Both the position numbers and the translations under genes were made by a program. 64,000 nt of DNA, taken from contig NZ_CP125380.1 of the NCBI RefSeq assembly GCF_034009455.1, positions 5,655,501-5,719,500 of the forward strand, given 5' to 3'. The notes under the pieces are model-generated. The model saw nothing but the letters and a program-made list of their open reading frames with translations, searched no databases and was not told where the DNA came from. Positions 8,597-17,909 of this stretch are shown one piece after another. How positions within the stretch are numbered: position 1 is the stretch's first letter; every line of letters begins with the position of its first letter. The stretch is from Pseudomonas sp. P5_109 (GTDB lineage: Bacteria > Pseudomonadota > Gammaproteobacteria > Pseudomonadales > Pseudomonadaceae).

Positions 8597-9445
8597 TCAG
8601 AACGAAACGCCACCTTCACCAACCAGCTTCTCCAGCGCCCAGATCAGGACGAAGTCGATCAGCACGATCAGCACGGCAAACGAAAATACGGTTGGGTCGA
8701 GCGAAGACACGGTGCGGCTGTACATCCAGATCGGCACGGTCATCACATCGATGGTGTAGAGGAAGTAGGTCACGGTGAATTCGTTGAACGAGACGATGAA
8801 CGCCAGCAGCATGCCCGCCAGGATCCCCGACTTCATCAACGGCACCACCACATCGACAATCGCCCGCATCGGCGAAGCACCGAGCATTTGCGCAGCCTCC
8901 TCGACCTCAGTTCCGATGGAGAGCATCGCCGCCGTGCAGTTTTTCACCACGAATGGCAACGCCAGAATGACGTGGGCAATCACCAGGCGCGAGGTAGTCA
9001 TGTGGAACGGCAGGCTGTCGAACACCAGCAGCAATGCCAGGCCCAACACCACCATCGGGAACACCAGTGGCAACGACATCAGTTGCATCGCCACGGCCTT
9101 GCCGCGGAACTCGCAGCGGGTCAGGGCGTAGGCCGCCGGCACCGCGATGATCGTGGCGAAAACCATGGTCAGGCACGACACCATCAGGCTGGTGGTCATG
9201 GCCTGGCCGAGGCTCAGGACGTCACTGGAATCCGGTGACACGAAGGTGTTCCAGGCGGCCTTGTACCATTGCAGGCTGTAGCTGCTCGGCGGGAAGTCGA
9301 GGTTCGACGCGCCGCTGAACGACATCACGATCATGGTCAGGATCGGCAACACCGCCAACAGCAGGATGAAGCCCGAGAGGATCCCGGCAAACTTGCCGGT
9401 CTCGCCAGGCAACAGCCCATAACGCTTCTTGGTCAGGGTACTCAT
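8597..9445 (-). CDS. ABC transporter permease (PotC-like)
   Basis: 282 residues with six membrane spans. The permease coupling motif EEAAQMLGASPMRAIVDVVVPLM is the EAA loop that docks on the ATPase. It pairs with the next permease to form the inner-membrane channel of a polyamine/opine-type importer. The start overlaps the end of the preceding permease gene (ATGA-type overlap at 9442-9445), so the two are translationally coupled. Confidence 0.87.
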   Translation of the reverse strand: MSTLTKKRYGLLPGETGKFAGILSGFILLLAVLPILTMIVMSFSGASNLDFPPSSYSLQWYKAAWNTFVSPDSSDVLSLGQAMTTSLMVSCLTMVFATIIAVPAAYALTRCEFRGKAVAMQLMSLPLVFPMVVLGLALLLVFDSLPFHMTTSRLVIAHVILALPFVVKNCTAAMLSIGTEVEEAAQMLGASPMRAIVDVVVPLMKSGILAGMLLAFIVSFNEFTVTYFLYTIDVMTVPIWMYSRTVSSLDPTVFSFAVLIVLIDFVLIWALEKLVGEGGVSF

Positions 9446-10350
9446 TGCGAAGCCTCCAGCATGCGGCGACGACGGCCAGTGATGTATTCGGACAGGGTCA
9501 TGATCGCGAGGGTGGTGACGATCAGCACCACACCGGCAGCGGATGCGGCGGGCCAGTTCATCAGCGGGGCGATCTGGTCATGCACCATCACCGCCAGCAT
9601 CGGCACGCGACGGCCACCGAGCAGCAACGGCACCACGAAACTGCTGGCGTTGTAGGCGAACACCAGGGTCGCACCGGTAATGATCCCCGGCAGACTCATC
9701 GGCAAGACCACCTGGCGGAACACCTGGAAGCGACTGGCGCCGAGGGTGGCCGCGGCCTCTTCATAGCTACGAGCGACGCCGCGCATGGCGCTGGCAATCG
9801 GCAACACAGCCAGCGGGAAGGCGGTTTGCACCAGGCCCATCAACACGCCGTTCTGGTTGTACAGCAGCATGATCGGGCGCTTGATCAGGCCCAGGCCCAT
9901 CAAGGTCTGGTTGAGCATGCCACCAGGACCGAGGATCACCAGCCAGCCGTAGCTTTGCAGCAGCAGGTTGACCAGCAGCGGCAGCAACACGGCCGCAAGG
10001 AAGATCCGCCGCACGAACGGCGAGGTCAGGCGCGACATGGTGTAGGCCACCGGGATCGCCAGGATCACTGCGATCACCGCGCTGATCAGCGCCAGGCGCA
10101 GGGTCAGCATCAGGGATTTGAGGTAATAGGGTTCCAGCAACTGGGCGTAACTGGCCAGGCTGAACCCGGACCATTCCGCGCCCTTGGTGCCCACGCTCAT
10201 GCGCAGTACCAAGAGGCTTGCGGCAATCAATACGCCAAGAAACAGCATCGACGGCGAGAGGAAAAGCCAGGCGCGCGTCGTGGGTGAAACACCCTGAGCA
10301 GCGCGCACGGGGGCGGCACTCACCGGATGGGTCAGAGGTTGGTGTTCCAT
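9442..10350 (-). CDS. ABC transporter permease (PotB-like)
   Basis: 302 residues with six membrane spans. The coupling motif YEEAAATLGASRFQVFRQVV is clear. Residues 1-30 are a cytoplasmic extension before the first helix (AWLFLSPSMLFLGVLIAASL), common in this family. The ATG at 10350 is preferred; a longer in-frame ORF runs upstream without a good ribosome site. It is separated by about 190 bp, including a REP doublet, from the substrate-binding gene upstream. Confidence 0.86.
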   Translation of the reverse strand: MEHQPLTHPVSAAPVRAAQGVSPTTRAWLFLSPSMLFLGVLIAASLLVLRMSVGTKGAEWSGFSLASYAQLLEPYYLKSLMLTLRLALISAVIAVILAIPVAYTMSRLTSPFVRRIFLAAVLLPLLVNLLLQSYGWLVILGPGGMLNQTLMGLGLIKRPIMLLYNQNGVLMGLVQTAFPLAVLPIASAMRGVARSYEEAAATLGASRFQVFRQVVLPMSLPGIITGATLVFAYNASSFVVPLLLGGRRVPMLAVMVHDQIAPLMNWPAASAAGVVLIVTTLAIMTLSEYITGRRRRMLEASQ

Positions 10351-10412
10351 AGCAAAGGTCTCGTCAATGGAAAGCAGCTGACAGACACAAGACCTGACGA
10401 CACCGAGGTCCA

Positions 10413-10504
10413 ATGTGGGAGCGGGCTTGCTCGCGAAGAGGCCGTGTCAGCCGACATCAATGTTGAATGTCACACTGCATTCGCGAGCAAGCCCGCTCCC
10501 ACAT
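10413..10504. repeat. REP doublet, class GTGGGAGCGGGCTTGC
   Basis: Inverted REP arms within the transporter operon, between the substrate-binding gene and the permeases. Such elements inside operons can stabilise the upstream transcript, giving more binding protein than membrane parts; that effect is inferred. Confidence 0.85.
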
Positions 10505-10544
10505 TTGATTTGTGGTGCTTTACGGGCTTGTGTAAGTCACTCGA

Positions 10545-11648
10545 TCAAGAAGAAAAGATTTCCGTGTAACGACGAATCCATTGGTCATGCACAGTAGCCA
10601 GGAAGGCGTTGTCGTGCATGATCGCCTTCTCGGCAATCTGCTCCGGCGTGAGGATGTACGGGCTCTTGCGTGCTTCGGCGGAGATGATCGCCTTGGCGTT
10701 GACCGGGCCGTTGTAGATGTCTTCAGCCATCTTGCCCTGCACCAGCGGGTCCAGGGAGTGGTTGATGAAGGCGTAGGCCATGTCGGTATCGCCAGGACGA
10801 TTCTTCGGCATCACCGACAGCATCAGGTCGGTGTAGAAACCTTCCTTCATGCCGAAGGTGGCGCCCAGGCCGTAGGCCGGATCGCGGATCTGTTTCGGGA
10901 AGAAGGCGGGTGCGTACAGACCGCCCATGTCCAGGGAACCGGTGCGGAACAGCTCGGCGATCTGGTTCGGGTTTTCACCCAGGGTCACCACACGATCTTT
11001 CAGCTCGGCGAGTTTCTTGAAGCCCGGCTCGATGTTGTGCTCGTCACCACCGGCCAGTTTGGCGGCGATGATGATCAGGTCCATGGCCTCGGTCCAGTTC
11101 GGCGGAGGCAGGAAGATGTTCGGCGCCGCGTCGGCGTCCCACAGCGAGGCGTAGCTGGTTGGAGCTTCTTTCTGGGTGCGGGTGCTGTAGACCAGGCTGT
11201 TGCACCACAGCAGGTAACCGATACCGTGGCCATTGGCGCCGGTGCGGTATTTTTCCGGTACGTCGACCAGGTTGGGAATGCGGTTGAGGTCGGGTTTTTC
11301 CAGCAGGTTGGCGGCGGCCAGACCTTCGGCGCCGACGCCGGCCAGGGTGATGATGTCGTACTGCGGACGATCACCGCCGGCCTTGAGCTTGGCAACCATT
11401 TCCGAGGTACTGCCGGTGCGGTCAGCGATGACCTTGCAGCCGTACTTGTCTTCGAAGGTTGCGGCGATGTTGCGCAGTGCAGCCAGGCCGGTGTCGTCGG
11501 ACCAGGTCAGCAAACGCAGGGTTTTGCCCGCAAAGCGTGTGTCGCTGGCATTGGCCTTGATGAACGGCATGCTCATCGCCGCTGCTGCCACCGAGGCTAC
11601 GCCCACGGTCTTGATGAATTGACGTCTGTTCAGATCATGCTCGCCCAT
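10545..11648 (-). CDS. Periplasmic substrate-binding protein of a polyamine-type ABC transporter
   Basis: 367 residues. The N-terminus (NRRQFIKTVGVASVAAAAMS) has twin arginines, so export by the Tat pathway is likely, with cleavage near KANASD. The mature part (LRLLTWSDDTGLAALRNIAA, then GYLLWCNSLVYSTR) is that of extracellular solute-binding family 1/8, the PotD/PotF group. The start at 11648 has GGGAG upstream; the upstream in-frame extension has no ribosome site. The family binds polyamines and related cationic compounds. The co-located decarboxylase and aldehyde dehydrogenase suggest a guanidino or amino compound; this is inferred. Confidence 0.85.
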   Translation of the reverse strand: MGEHDLNRRQFIKTVGVASVAAAAMSMPFIKANASDTRFAGKTLRLLTWSDDTGLAALRNIAATFEDKYGCKVIADRTGSTSEMVAKLKAGGDRPQYDIITLAGVGAEGLAAANLLEKPDLNRIPNLVDVPEKYRTGANGHGIGYLLWCNSLVYSTRTQKEAPTSYASLWDADAAPNIFLPPPNWTEAMDLIIIAAKLAGGDEHNIEPGFKKLAELKDRVVTLGENPNQIAELFRTGSLDMGGLYAPAFFPKQIRDPAYGLGATFGMKEGFYTDLMLSVMPKNRPGDTDMAYAFINHSLDPLVQGKMAEDIYNGPVNAKAIISAEARKSPYILTPEQIAEKAIMHDNAFLATVHDQWIRRYTEIFSS

Positions 11649-11833
11649 TACGGACTCCCTTTGTTTTTGTAGGTATGAGGCAGGTCGAAACTTGTTGCAT
11701 CCGCGCGACTGGATCAGCGTTGGCCCCTCTATTTTCGGGGGGTTGGTTGAACCAGTGAGTTCATCCTGAGGTCGTGTAAAACACCTGACTATCGATAAAA
11801 ACTCATTGAAGCCATGACGCCAGCGCATGCCTC

Positions 11834-11935
11834 ATGTAGGAGCGAGCTTGCTCGCGATGGGTGCACGGGCGCCGCGTACTTTCAGGCAGCCCGCGTCATC
11901 GTTTACGTCCATCGCGAGCAAGCTCGCTCCTACAG
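11834..11935. repeat. REP doublet, class TGTAGGAGCGAGC
   Basis: Inverted REP arms in the 296-bp gap between the aldehyde dehydrogenase gene and the substrate-binding gene, which lie on the same strand. Confidence 0.85.
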
Positions 11936-11944
11936 AGATTGGCG

Positions 11945-13393
11945 TCAGACGGCCCGGATCACGTGTTTGATTTCCTGGAAAGCCTGCAAGCCCCACGGCC
12001 CCAATTCACGGCCGATGCTGCTCTGCTTGTATCCACCCCAGGCGGTCTGCGGGAAGATCACCTGCGGCGCGTTGATCCACACCAGCCCCGCCTGCAAAGC
12101 GTTGGCGACGCGGTCAGCGGTCTGTGCATTGCGCGTCACCACGCTGGCCACCAGGCCAAACTGACTGTCGTTGGCCAAGGCAATCGCCTCGGCTTCGGAG
12201 GCGAAACTGCGCACGCAGATCACTGGGCCGAAAATCTCCTCACACCACAGCGCACTGTCGAGGGGCACTTCGGTGAAAACTGTCGGCTGCAAAAAATATC
12301 CGCGTGGCAGATCGGCCGGACGATTACCGCCGCAAACCAGCTTGGCGCCGGCGCTCAGGCCGCGATCGATGTGGCCGAGCACGCGCTGGTATTGCGCCTG
12401 ATTGACCAGTGCGCCCATTTCCACATCCGGGTCGAACGGGTCGGCCACGCGAATCGCTTCGGCACGAGCCTTCACGCGGGTCAGGAATTCATCGGCCAAT
12501 TCATCGGCGACCAGCACGCGGCTGGTGGCGGAACACATTTGCCCGGCGTTGAAGAAACCACCGCCGCAAGCCACTTCCACCGCCAGCTCGAGATCGGCAT
12601 CGGCCAGCACCAACAGCGAAGATTTGCCGCCCAGTTCAAGGCTCACGCCCTTGACGGTTTCTGCTGCGCGCTGCATGACCTGCACACCCACCGCGTTGCT
12701 GCCGGTGAAGGAAATTTTGGCGATACGCGGGTCAGCCGACAGTGGCGCGCCAACGGCCAGCCCGGTGCCGCACACTACGTTCAATACACCGGCGGGCAAG
12801 CCTGCTTCGGCAATGATTGCCGCCAATTCCAGCTCCGGCAGTGGCGTCACTTCCGAGGGCTTGAGCACCACACAGCAACCGGCGGCCAGGGCCGGGGCGA
12901 GTTTCCACGCGGTGGTGACCATCGGGAAGTTCCACGGCACGATCAGCCCGACCACACCGCACGGTTCACGGCGCAAACGAGCGCTGAAGTCGTCAGTCGG
13001 CAGCTCAATTGCGCTGTCCTGTTTCGCATCCAGCCCTTCGGCCAGACCGGCGTAGTACTCGAACGTGGCGATCACGTCATCGACGTCGATCGCCGCTTCG
13101 AATTGCGGCTTGCCGTTGTTGCTCGACTGCAGGTGCATCAATTTTTCACGATTGGCCTGCACGCCAGCGGCGATTTTGCGCAGGATTGCGCCGCGCTCGG
13201 CACCCGTGGTTTTCGACCAGTCGGCGAACGCCTGGGTCGCCGCGCCCACCGCTTGATCAACAGCGCGCTCATCGCCGCCATTGACCGTGGTCAACAGGGC
13301 TTCGGTCGCCGGGTTGATTACCCGCAGGTGTTCGTTACCGGCCGACCATTGGCCATTGATGTACAGGCCATCCAGAGTCGTCGGGAAAGTCAT
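11945..13393 (-). CDS. Aldehyde dehydrogenase family protein
   Basis: 482 residues, full length for the family. NAD(P) site: VPWNFPM and FTGSNAVG. The catalytic Glu lies in ELGGKS and the catalytic Cys in AGQMCSATSR; the EIFGPV motif is near the C-terminus. It oxidises an aldehyde to its acid. The start at 13393 is chosen because it overlaps the stop of the decarboxylase gene (ATGA), so the decarboxylase product is probably its substrate. If that is 4-guanidinobutanal, the product would be 4-guanidinobutanoate, as in the arginine transaminase route. Resembles betaine-aldehyde or gamma-aminobutyraldehyde dehydrogenases; exact substrate unproven. Confidence 0.87.
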   Translation of the reverse strand: MTFPTTLDGLYINGQWSAGNEHLRVINPATEALLTTVNGGDERAVDQAVGAATQAFADWSKTTGAERGAILRKIAAGVQANREKLMHLQSSNNGKPQFEAAIDVDDVIATFEYYAGLAEGLDAKQDSAIELPTDDFSARLRREPCGVVGLIVPWNFPMVTTAWKLAPALAAGCCVVLKPSEVTPLPELELAAIIAEAGLPAGVLNVVCGTGLAVGAPLSADPRIAKISFTGSNAVGVQVMQRAAETVKGVSLELGGKSSLLVLADADLELAVEVACGGGFFNAGQMCSATSRVLVADELADEFLTRVKARAEAIRVADPFDPDVEMGALVNQAQYQRVLGHIDRGLSAGAKLVCGGNRPADLPRGYFLQPTVFTEVPLDSALWCEEIFGPVICVRSFASEAEAIALANDSQFGLVASVVTRNAQTADRVANALQAGLVWINAPQVIFPQTAWGGYKQSSIGRELGPWGLQAFQEIKHVIRAV

Positions 13394-15027
13394 TTCGACA
13401 CCGCCTTCATCCACTCGGCCTGATCGATTTCAATCAGGGTCGGGCCTTGGCGATCCGCCGCCACGCGCAATGCGCCGCGCAGTTGCTCGACACTGTCGAT
13501 CGCTTCGGCAGCGCAACCCAGTGCCTTGGCCACACCGATGAAGTCCGGGGTGTAGATGTCCACGCCGACCGGCTCGATGGCGCGGTTGACCATGTATTTC
13601 TTGATCTCTTCGTAGCCCTGGTTATTCCACAGCAGCACGATCACCGGGGTGCGCGCTTCAACGGCGCTGGCCAGTTCCGGCAAAGTGAATTGCAGGCCGC
13701 CGTCACCGATCAGGCACACCACTGGCGGGCGCTGACCGTTTTCAGTGCTGCCGCCGAGCCAGGCACCAATCGCCGCCGGCAAGGCGTAACCGAGGGTGCC
13801 GTAACCGGTGGACGAGTTGAACCAGCGACGCGGGCGCTCCGGGTTGAACGTCAGGTTGCCGGTGTACACAGGCTGGGTCGAATCGCCGACGAACACCGCA
13901 TCCGGCAGTTCGTGCAACACGGTTTCCAGGAATCGGGTCTGGGCCAGGGTCGGTGCGTCCCAGGTAGTAGCCAGGTCTTCACGCAGACGAGCGGCACGAA
14001 CCTGGCCCCAATCGTTGCGGCGCTCGGCCAGGGATTTGTGCGACAGGGCGCTGAGCAAGGCCTGGGCAGCGTTACGCGAGTCGGCCACCAGCGCCACGTG
14101 GGGCGGGTAGTTGCGCACGGTCTGGTCCGGGTCGATGTCGACACGCAGCAGTTGGCCTGGAATCTCGAAGCCACCGGCGAAAGTCACGTCGTAGTCGGTC
14201 TCGGCCAGTTCGGTGCCGATGGCCAGGACCACATCTGCCTCGGCGACCAGTGCACGGGTGGCGACCAGGCTCTGGGTCGAACCGATCAGCAACGGGTGGC
14301 CGGAGGCAAGCATGCCCTTGGCATTGATGGTCAGCGCTACCGGCGCATCCAGCAGCTCGGCCAGTGCAGTCAGTTCGGCAGCGGCATCGATGGCACCGCC
14401 ACCGGCGAGGATCAGCGGACGCTTGGCGCCAGCCAGCAAATCGGTCATGCGCGACACGGCGCTCGGCGAAGCACCGGCGCGGTCGATGTTGACCGGCAGG
14501 CTGGCGAGCAAGTCGTCAGCGTCTTCAACCAACACATCCAGCGGAATTTCAATGTGCACCGGACGCGGACGGCCAGCCTGGAACAACGCAAAGGCGCGGG
14601 CCAACACGCCCGGCAACTCCGACGCCGACATCAGGGTGTGGGAGAACGCCGCGACACCGGCGCACAGTGCGCCCTGGTTCGGCAGCTCATGCAGCTTGCC
14701 GCGACCGCCGCCCAACTGGCTGCGCGATTGCACGCTGGAGATCACCAGCATCGGGATCGAGTCGGCGTAGGCCTGCCCCATGGCGGTGGTGATGTTGGTC
14801 ATGCCAGGGCCGGTGATGATGAAGCACACACCCGGTTTGCCGCTGGTGCGGGCATAGCCGTCGGCCATGAAGCCGGCGCCTTGTTCATGGCGCGGCGTGA
14901 CGTGGTTGATGCTCGAACGGGCCAGCCCGCGATACAGCTCCACGGTATGCACCCCGGGAATGCCGAACACCTGCTCGACTCCGTAGTTTTCGAGTAACTT
15001 GACCAATACTTCGCCGCACGTCGCCAT
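13390..15027 (-). CDS. ThDP-dependent 2-keto acid decarboxylase (AruI-like, 5-guanidino-2-oxopentanoate decarboxylase)
   Basis: 545 residues. Three domains of the acetolactate synthase/pyruvate decarboxylase superfamily: ThDP pyrimidine domain with the catalytic Glu in TPRHEQGAGFMADGYA, a central FAD-like domain (GAKRPLILAGGGA), and the ThDP-diphosphate domain with GDGGLQFT...LWNNQGYEE (GDG-NN motif). The opening VLVKLLENYGVEQVFGIPGV resembles AruI of P. aeruginosa. The ATG at 15027 follows GAAGGG; an upstream extension lacks support. It overlaps the aldehyde dehydrogenase gene. No aminotransferase of the AruH type is adjacent, so the keto acid must come from elsewhere or the substrate differs. 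Confidence 0.75.
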   Translation of the reverse strand: MATCGEVLVKLLENYGVEQVFGIPGVHTVELYRGLARSSINHVTPRHEQGAGFMADGYARTSGKPGVCFIITGPGMTNITTAMGQAYADSIPMLVISSVQSRSQLGGGRGKLHELPNQGALCAGVAAFSHTLMSASELPGVLARAFALFQAGRPRPVHIEIPLDVLVEDADDLLASLPVNIDRAGASPSAVSRMTDLLAGAKRPLILAGGGAIDAAAELTALAELLDAPVALTINAKGMLASGHPLLIGSTQSLVATRALVAEADVVLAIGTELAETDYDVTFAGGFEIPGQLLRVDIDPDQTVRNYPPHVALVADSRNAAQALLSALSHKSLAERRNDWGQVRAARLREDLATTWDAPTLAQTRFLETVLHELPDAVFVGDSTQPVYTGNLTFNPERPRRWFNSSTGYGTLGYALPAAIGAWLGGSTENGQRPPVVCLIGDGGLQFTLPELASAVEARTPVIVLLWNNQGYEEIKKYMVNRAIEPVGVDIYTPDFIGVAKALGCAAEAIDSVEQLRGALRVAADRQGPTLIEIDQAEWMKAVSK

Positions 15028-15186
15028 GTCTTTGCCCTTCTTGTTCGTTTGAGACGCCGGGCATGCGCTGTGTTTATGATGGATTCGCAGGCCCGGGAAT
15101 GGCCTCATTGGAACGGGCGACACGTAGCCGCAACAATGGATAAAAAGTCATACTAGCCATGTCCTCACGTCATACCTTGGATCCCA

Positions 15187-16068
15187 ATGAAACGACTGCC
15201 TCCCCTGCCGGCGCTGCACACCTTTCTGATTACCGCGCAGTGCTGCAACTTCACCCGGGCTGCCGAACAACTGCACATCACCCAGGGCGCGGTCAGCCGA
15301 CAGATCGCCGGGCTGGAAGATCATCTGGGTTATGAGCTGTTCATTCGCCAGGCCCGAGGCCTGGACCTGACGGCCGAAGGACGGGAGTGGCTGCCACGGG
15401 TGCAGCAGATTTTCGGCCTGATCGACGAGGCGGTGGAGCAGATCGGCGAGAAGCGCGAAACCCTGCAACTCAAGGCACCGACCTGCGTCATGCGCTGGTT
15501 GCTGCCGCGCCTGTTGCAATGGCAACGGGAGCGCCCGGACGTACCGGTGGAACTGACCACCACGGTCAAGCACGGCGTGGATTTTCATCGCGAGCAGTTC
15601 GATGCGGCGGTGATGTACGGCACACCGCCGGACGATTCATTGATGTCGCAAAAACTCTTCGACGAACAACTCACGCCGGTGTGTTCCAGGCCCATGCTCG
15701 AAGGCCCCATGCCCCTGCAGACGCCTGCCGATCTGCAACAACACCTGCTGCTGCACCCGACCCGCGATGAACGGGACTGGAAGGCCTGGTTGAAAGCCGC
15801 GGAAGTGAATCTGAGCAATGTCGGCAAGGGCCAGCATTTCGAAACACTGGACCTGGCGATGTCGATGGCGTCCCAGGGAACGGGGGTGGCGATTGGCGAT
15901 TGGTCGCTGATTGGCGATGACCTGAACGCCGGGCGGTTGGTCATGCCATTCGATTTGAAGGTCACAACGGGGCTGGCGTATTACCTGGTGTTCCCCGAAA
16001 AACCCGGACCATCGCCGAAGTTGCGGGAACTGATGGGGTGGTTGGTGGAGCAGGCGCAGAGTCGCTGA
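15187..16068 (+). CDS. LysR-family regulator, GcvA-like
   Basis: 293 residues. The helix-turn-helix lies in residues 20-45 (NFTRAAEQLHITQGAVSRQI). The effector domain has GcvA-type features: LPRLLQWQRERPDVPVELTT and GVAIGDWSLI. It is divergent from the decarboxylase gene across 159 bp, the classic LysR arrangement, so it probably controls the decarboxylase/dehydrogenase operon and perhaps the transporter. The effector is unknown. Confidence 0.87.
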   Translation: MKRLPPLPALHTFLITAQCCNFTRAAEQLHITQGAVSRQIAGLEDHLGYELFIRQARGLDLTAEGREWLPRVQQIFGLIDEAVEQIGEKRETLQLKAPTCVMRWLLPRLLQWQRERPDVPVELTTTVKHGVDFHREQFDAAVMYGTPPDDSLMSQKLFDEQLTPVCSRPMLEGPMPLQTPADLQQHLLLHPTRDERDWKAWLKAAEVNLSNVGKGQHFETLDLAMSMASQGTGVAIGDWSLIGDDLNAGRLVMPFDLKVTTGLAYYLVFPEKPGPSPKLRELMGWLVEQAQSR

Positions 16069-16076
16069 AAAGCCCT

Positions 16077-16158
16077 TGTAGGAGCCGGCTTGAACTGGCG
16101 AATCAGGCGATGCGGTGTGTCAGGCATGCCGTCTTCGCTGGCAAGCCAGCTCCTACAG
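16077..16158. repeat. REP doublet, class TGTAGGAGCCGGC
   Basis: Arms TTGTAGGAGCCGGCTTGAAC and the inverse of TGTAGGAGCTGGCTTGCCAG lie between two convergent genes. The left arm is partly degenerate. Confidence 0.75.
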
Positions 16159-16165
16159 GTGTTGA

Positions 16166-16780
16166 TCAGTAACCGACTGTATACCGCTGCCGCGAATGCT
16201 TCGGTGCTTCCACTTCGTCGAGCAGCGCAATCGCATAATCGGCGAACGTGATCCAGCTGCGCCCTTCGCTGCTCACCAGCAAATCATCCTGGCCGACGCG
16301 GAATTTCCCGCTGCGTTCGCCCTCGACAAATTCGGCCGATGGCGACAGGAAGGTCCAGTCCAGTTGCTTTTCCTGACGCAGATTAGCTAGGAACTCCGCT
16401 CCGGCACTGGCTTCGGCCTTGTACGCATCCGGAAAACCTTTGCTGTCGATCACCCGCGTACCATCAGGCAACAACAGCGACCCCGCACCGCCGACTACCA
16501 GCAAGCGCTTGACTCCGGCCTGCTTCACCGGCCCGATCACGGCACTGGCAGGCAAGGTCGCGAAATGGGCCGCGCTGATGACCACGTCGTGCCCCTCGAT
16601 GGCCACCTGCAAGGCACTGGCATCCAGTGCATCGACGTTGCGCGCGATCACACCGGCACGCTGACCGATTTTTGCCGTGTTGCGGGCGATCGCGGTAACG
16701 CTGTGACCGCGACGCAGGGCTTCTTCCAGCAGTTGGCTACCGGCACGACCGGTGGCACCGATGATTGCGATGTTGCTCAT
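16166..16780 (-). CDS. NAD(P)-binding oxidoreductase (atypical SDR)
   Basis: 204 residues. The N-terminal Rossmann motif is IIGATGRAGSQLLEEAL (GxxGxxG), followed by GHSVTAIARN. The family is the NAD(P)H-binding, NmrA-like/atypical short-chain dehydrogenase group; no YxxxK is visible. Middle section: GVKRLLVVGGAGSLLLPDG. It may act as an oxidoreductase or a redox-responsive protein. It stands alone, transcribed away from a REP cluster. Confidence 0.8.
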   Translation of the reverse strand: MSNIAIIGATGRAGSQLLEEALRRGHSVTAIARNTAKIGQRAGVIARNVDALDASALQVAIEGHDVVISAAHFATLPASAVIGPVKQAGVKRLLVVGGAGSLLLPDGTRVIDSKGFPDAYKAEASAGAEFLANLRQEKQLDWTFLSPSAEFVEGERSGKFRVGQDDLLVSSEGRSWITFADYAIALLDEVEAPKHSRQRYTVGY

Positions 16781-16825
16781 GACGTTCTCCAGTGGATAAC
16801 AAACTTGAAAAGCAACGCAGCCTAT

Positions 16826-16968
16826 TGTGGCGAGGGGGCTTGCCCCCGTTCGGCTGCGCAGCAGTCGTAAAACCTGTGCTTAGGGTGTGACTGAAGGAAT
16901 GCCGGGGAGTGCTTCGCACTCCAACGGGGGCAAGCCCCCTCGCCACAGGCAAGCTCCCTCGCCACAGG
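16826..16968. repeat. Repeat cluster, class GTGGCGAGGGGGCTTGC
   Basis: Inverted arms of GTGGCGAGGGGGCTTGCCCC enclose about 100 bp, with an extra partial copy (GCAAGCTCCCTCGCCACAG) at 16949-16968. This is a REP class different from the GTGGGAGCGGG type. Confidence 0.8.
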
Positions 16969-16989
16969 AATTCCCATTAGCCCTTAAAC

Positions 16990-17874
16990 TCATTCACCCC
17001 ACTTCATCTCGCCCTTGGCGACCTTGGCGCTCAGCTCCAGGGAGCTTTCATCACCCAGGGTCGGGTAGCGTTTTTTCATCGCGGCGATCAACGCGGCAGA
17101 ATCCTTGGCCTTGGCGGTTTCTTCGTCGAAGGCCTTGATGTAAGCGGCAGTGAACTGCACAGCGGTCAGTGAACGGTCGCCCTCACCGAGGTAATGACCG
17201 GGCACTACAGTCTGTGGTTTCAGGGTTTCAATGGAATGCAGCGTAGCCAACCAATCGGCATGGGACTGCGCAGTTTGCGTGTCAGCCATCCACAGGTGAA
17301 TGTTTTGCGCGACCACGACACCACCGACCACGGCCTTGATCGACGGAATCCACACAAAGCTGCGATCCGGCTGCGGGCCCTCGAGCCCCACCACCTGCAA
17401 CTTCTGCCCTTCGAGAATCAGGCTGTCGCCCTTGAGCACGTCCGGCACGATGGTTTTGGCCGGCACATCGGCGCCCATTTTCGGGCCCCAGAACGCCAGT
17501 TTGCCGTCGACGGTCTGCTTGATATGGTCGACGGTCGGCTGCGAGGCGAGGACCCTGGCCTTGGGGAACGCGGCCGTCAGGGTGTCGAGGCCGAAGTAGT
17601 AGTCCGGATCACCGTGACTGATGTAGATGGTGGTCAGTTGCTTGCCGCTGGCGCGGATTTTTTCCACCAACTCTCCGGCCTGAGACTTGCCGAATTGCGC
17701 ATCCACCAGGATCGCTTCCTTCTCGCCGCTGACCAGCACCGAGGTCACCGGGAAGATGGCTTTTTCGCCGGGGTTGTAGACATCCAGGGTCAGGCTCGAG
17801 GCGGCTGCATGGGCGGCGAAACCGAGGGCGGCGCTGGCCAGTAATACGCGTTTGAAAGTGGTGAAACCGATCAT
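16990..17874 (-). CDS. Exported metallo-beta-lactamase-fold hydrolase with an atypical metal motif
   Basis: 294 residues. A signal peptide (VLLASAALGFAAHAAASS) precedes a metallo-beta-lactamase fold. The expected HxHxDH loop reads SHGDPDYYFG: the first His is kept, the second is Asp, and the final DH is DY. A later His is in VVPGHYLGEGD. Activity with a full two-metal site is therefore doubtful. The start at 17874 follows GGAG by 6 bp; an in-frame ATG four codons earlier has none. It is divergent from a LysR regulator that probably controls it. Confidence 0.78.
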   Translation of the reverse strand: MIGFTTFKRVLLASAALGFAAHAAASSLTLDVYNPGEKAIFPVTSVLVSGEKEAILVDAQFGKSQAGELVEKIRASGKQLTTIYISHGDPDYYFGLDTLTAAFPKARVLASQPTVDHIKQTVDGKLAFWGPKMGADVPAKTIVPDVLKGDSLILEGQKLQVVGLEGPQPDRSFVWIPSIKAVVGGVVVAQNIHLWMADTQTAQSHADWLATLHSIETLKPQTVVPGHYLGEGDRSLTAVQFTAAYIKAFDEETAKAKDSAALIAAMKKRYPTLGDESSLELSAKVAKGEMKWGE

Positions 17875-17909
17875 TTGTTGCTCCATATTCCGAATGGCTT
17901 TTGCCCTTT

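Noticed and set aside
7448..9238. 596-residue plus-strand ORF over the ABC transporter genes
   Set aside because: It runs through two convincing minus-strand genes and is extremely rich in His, Gln and Arg, a typical antisense artefact.
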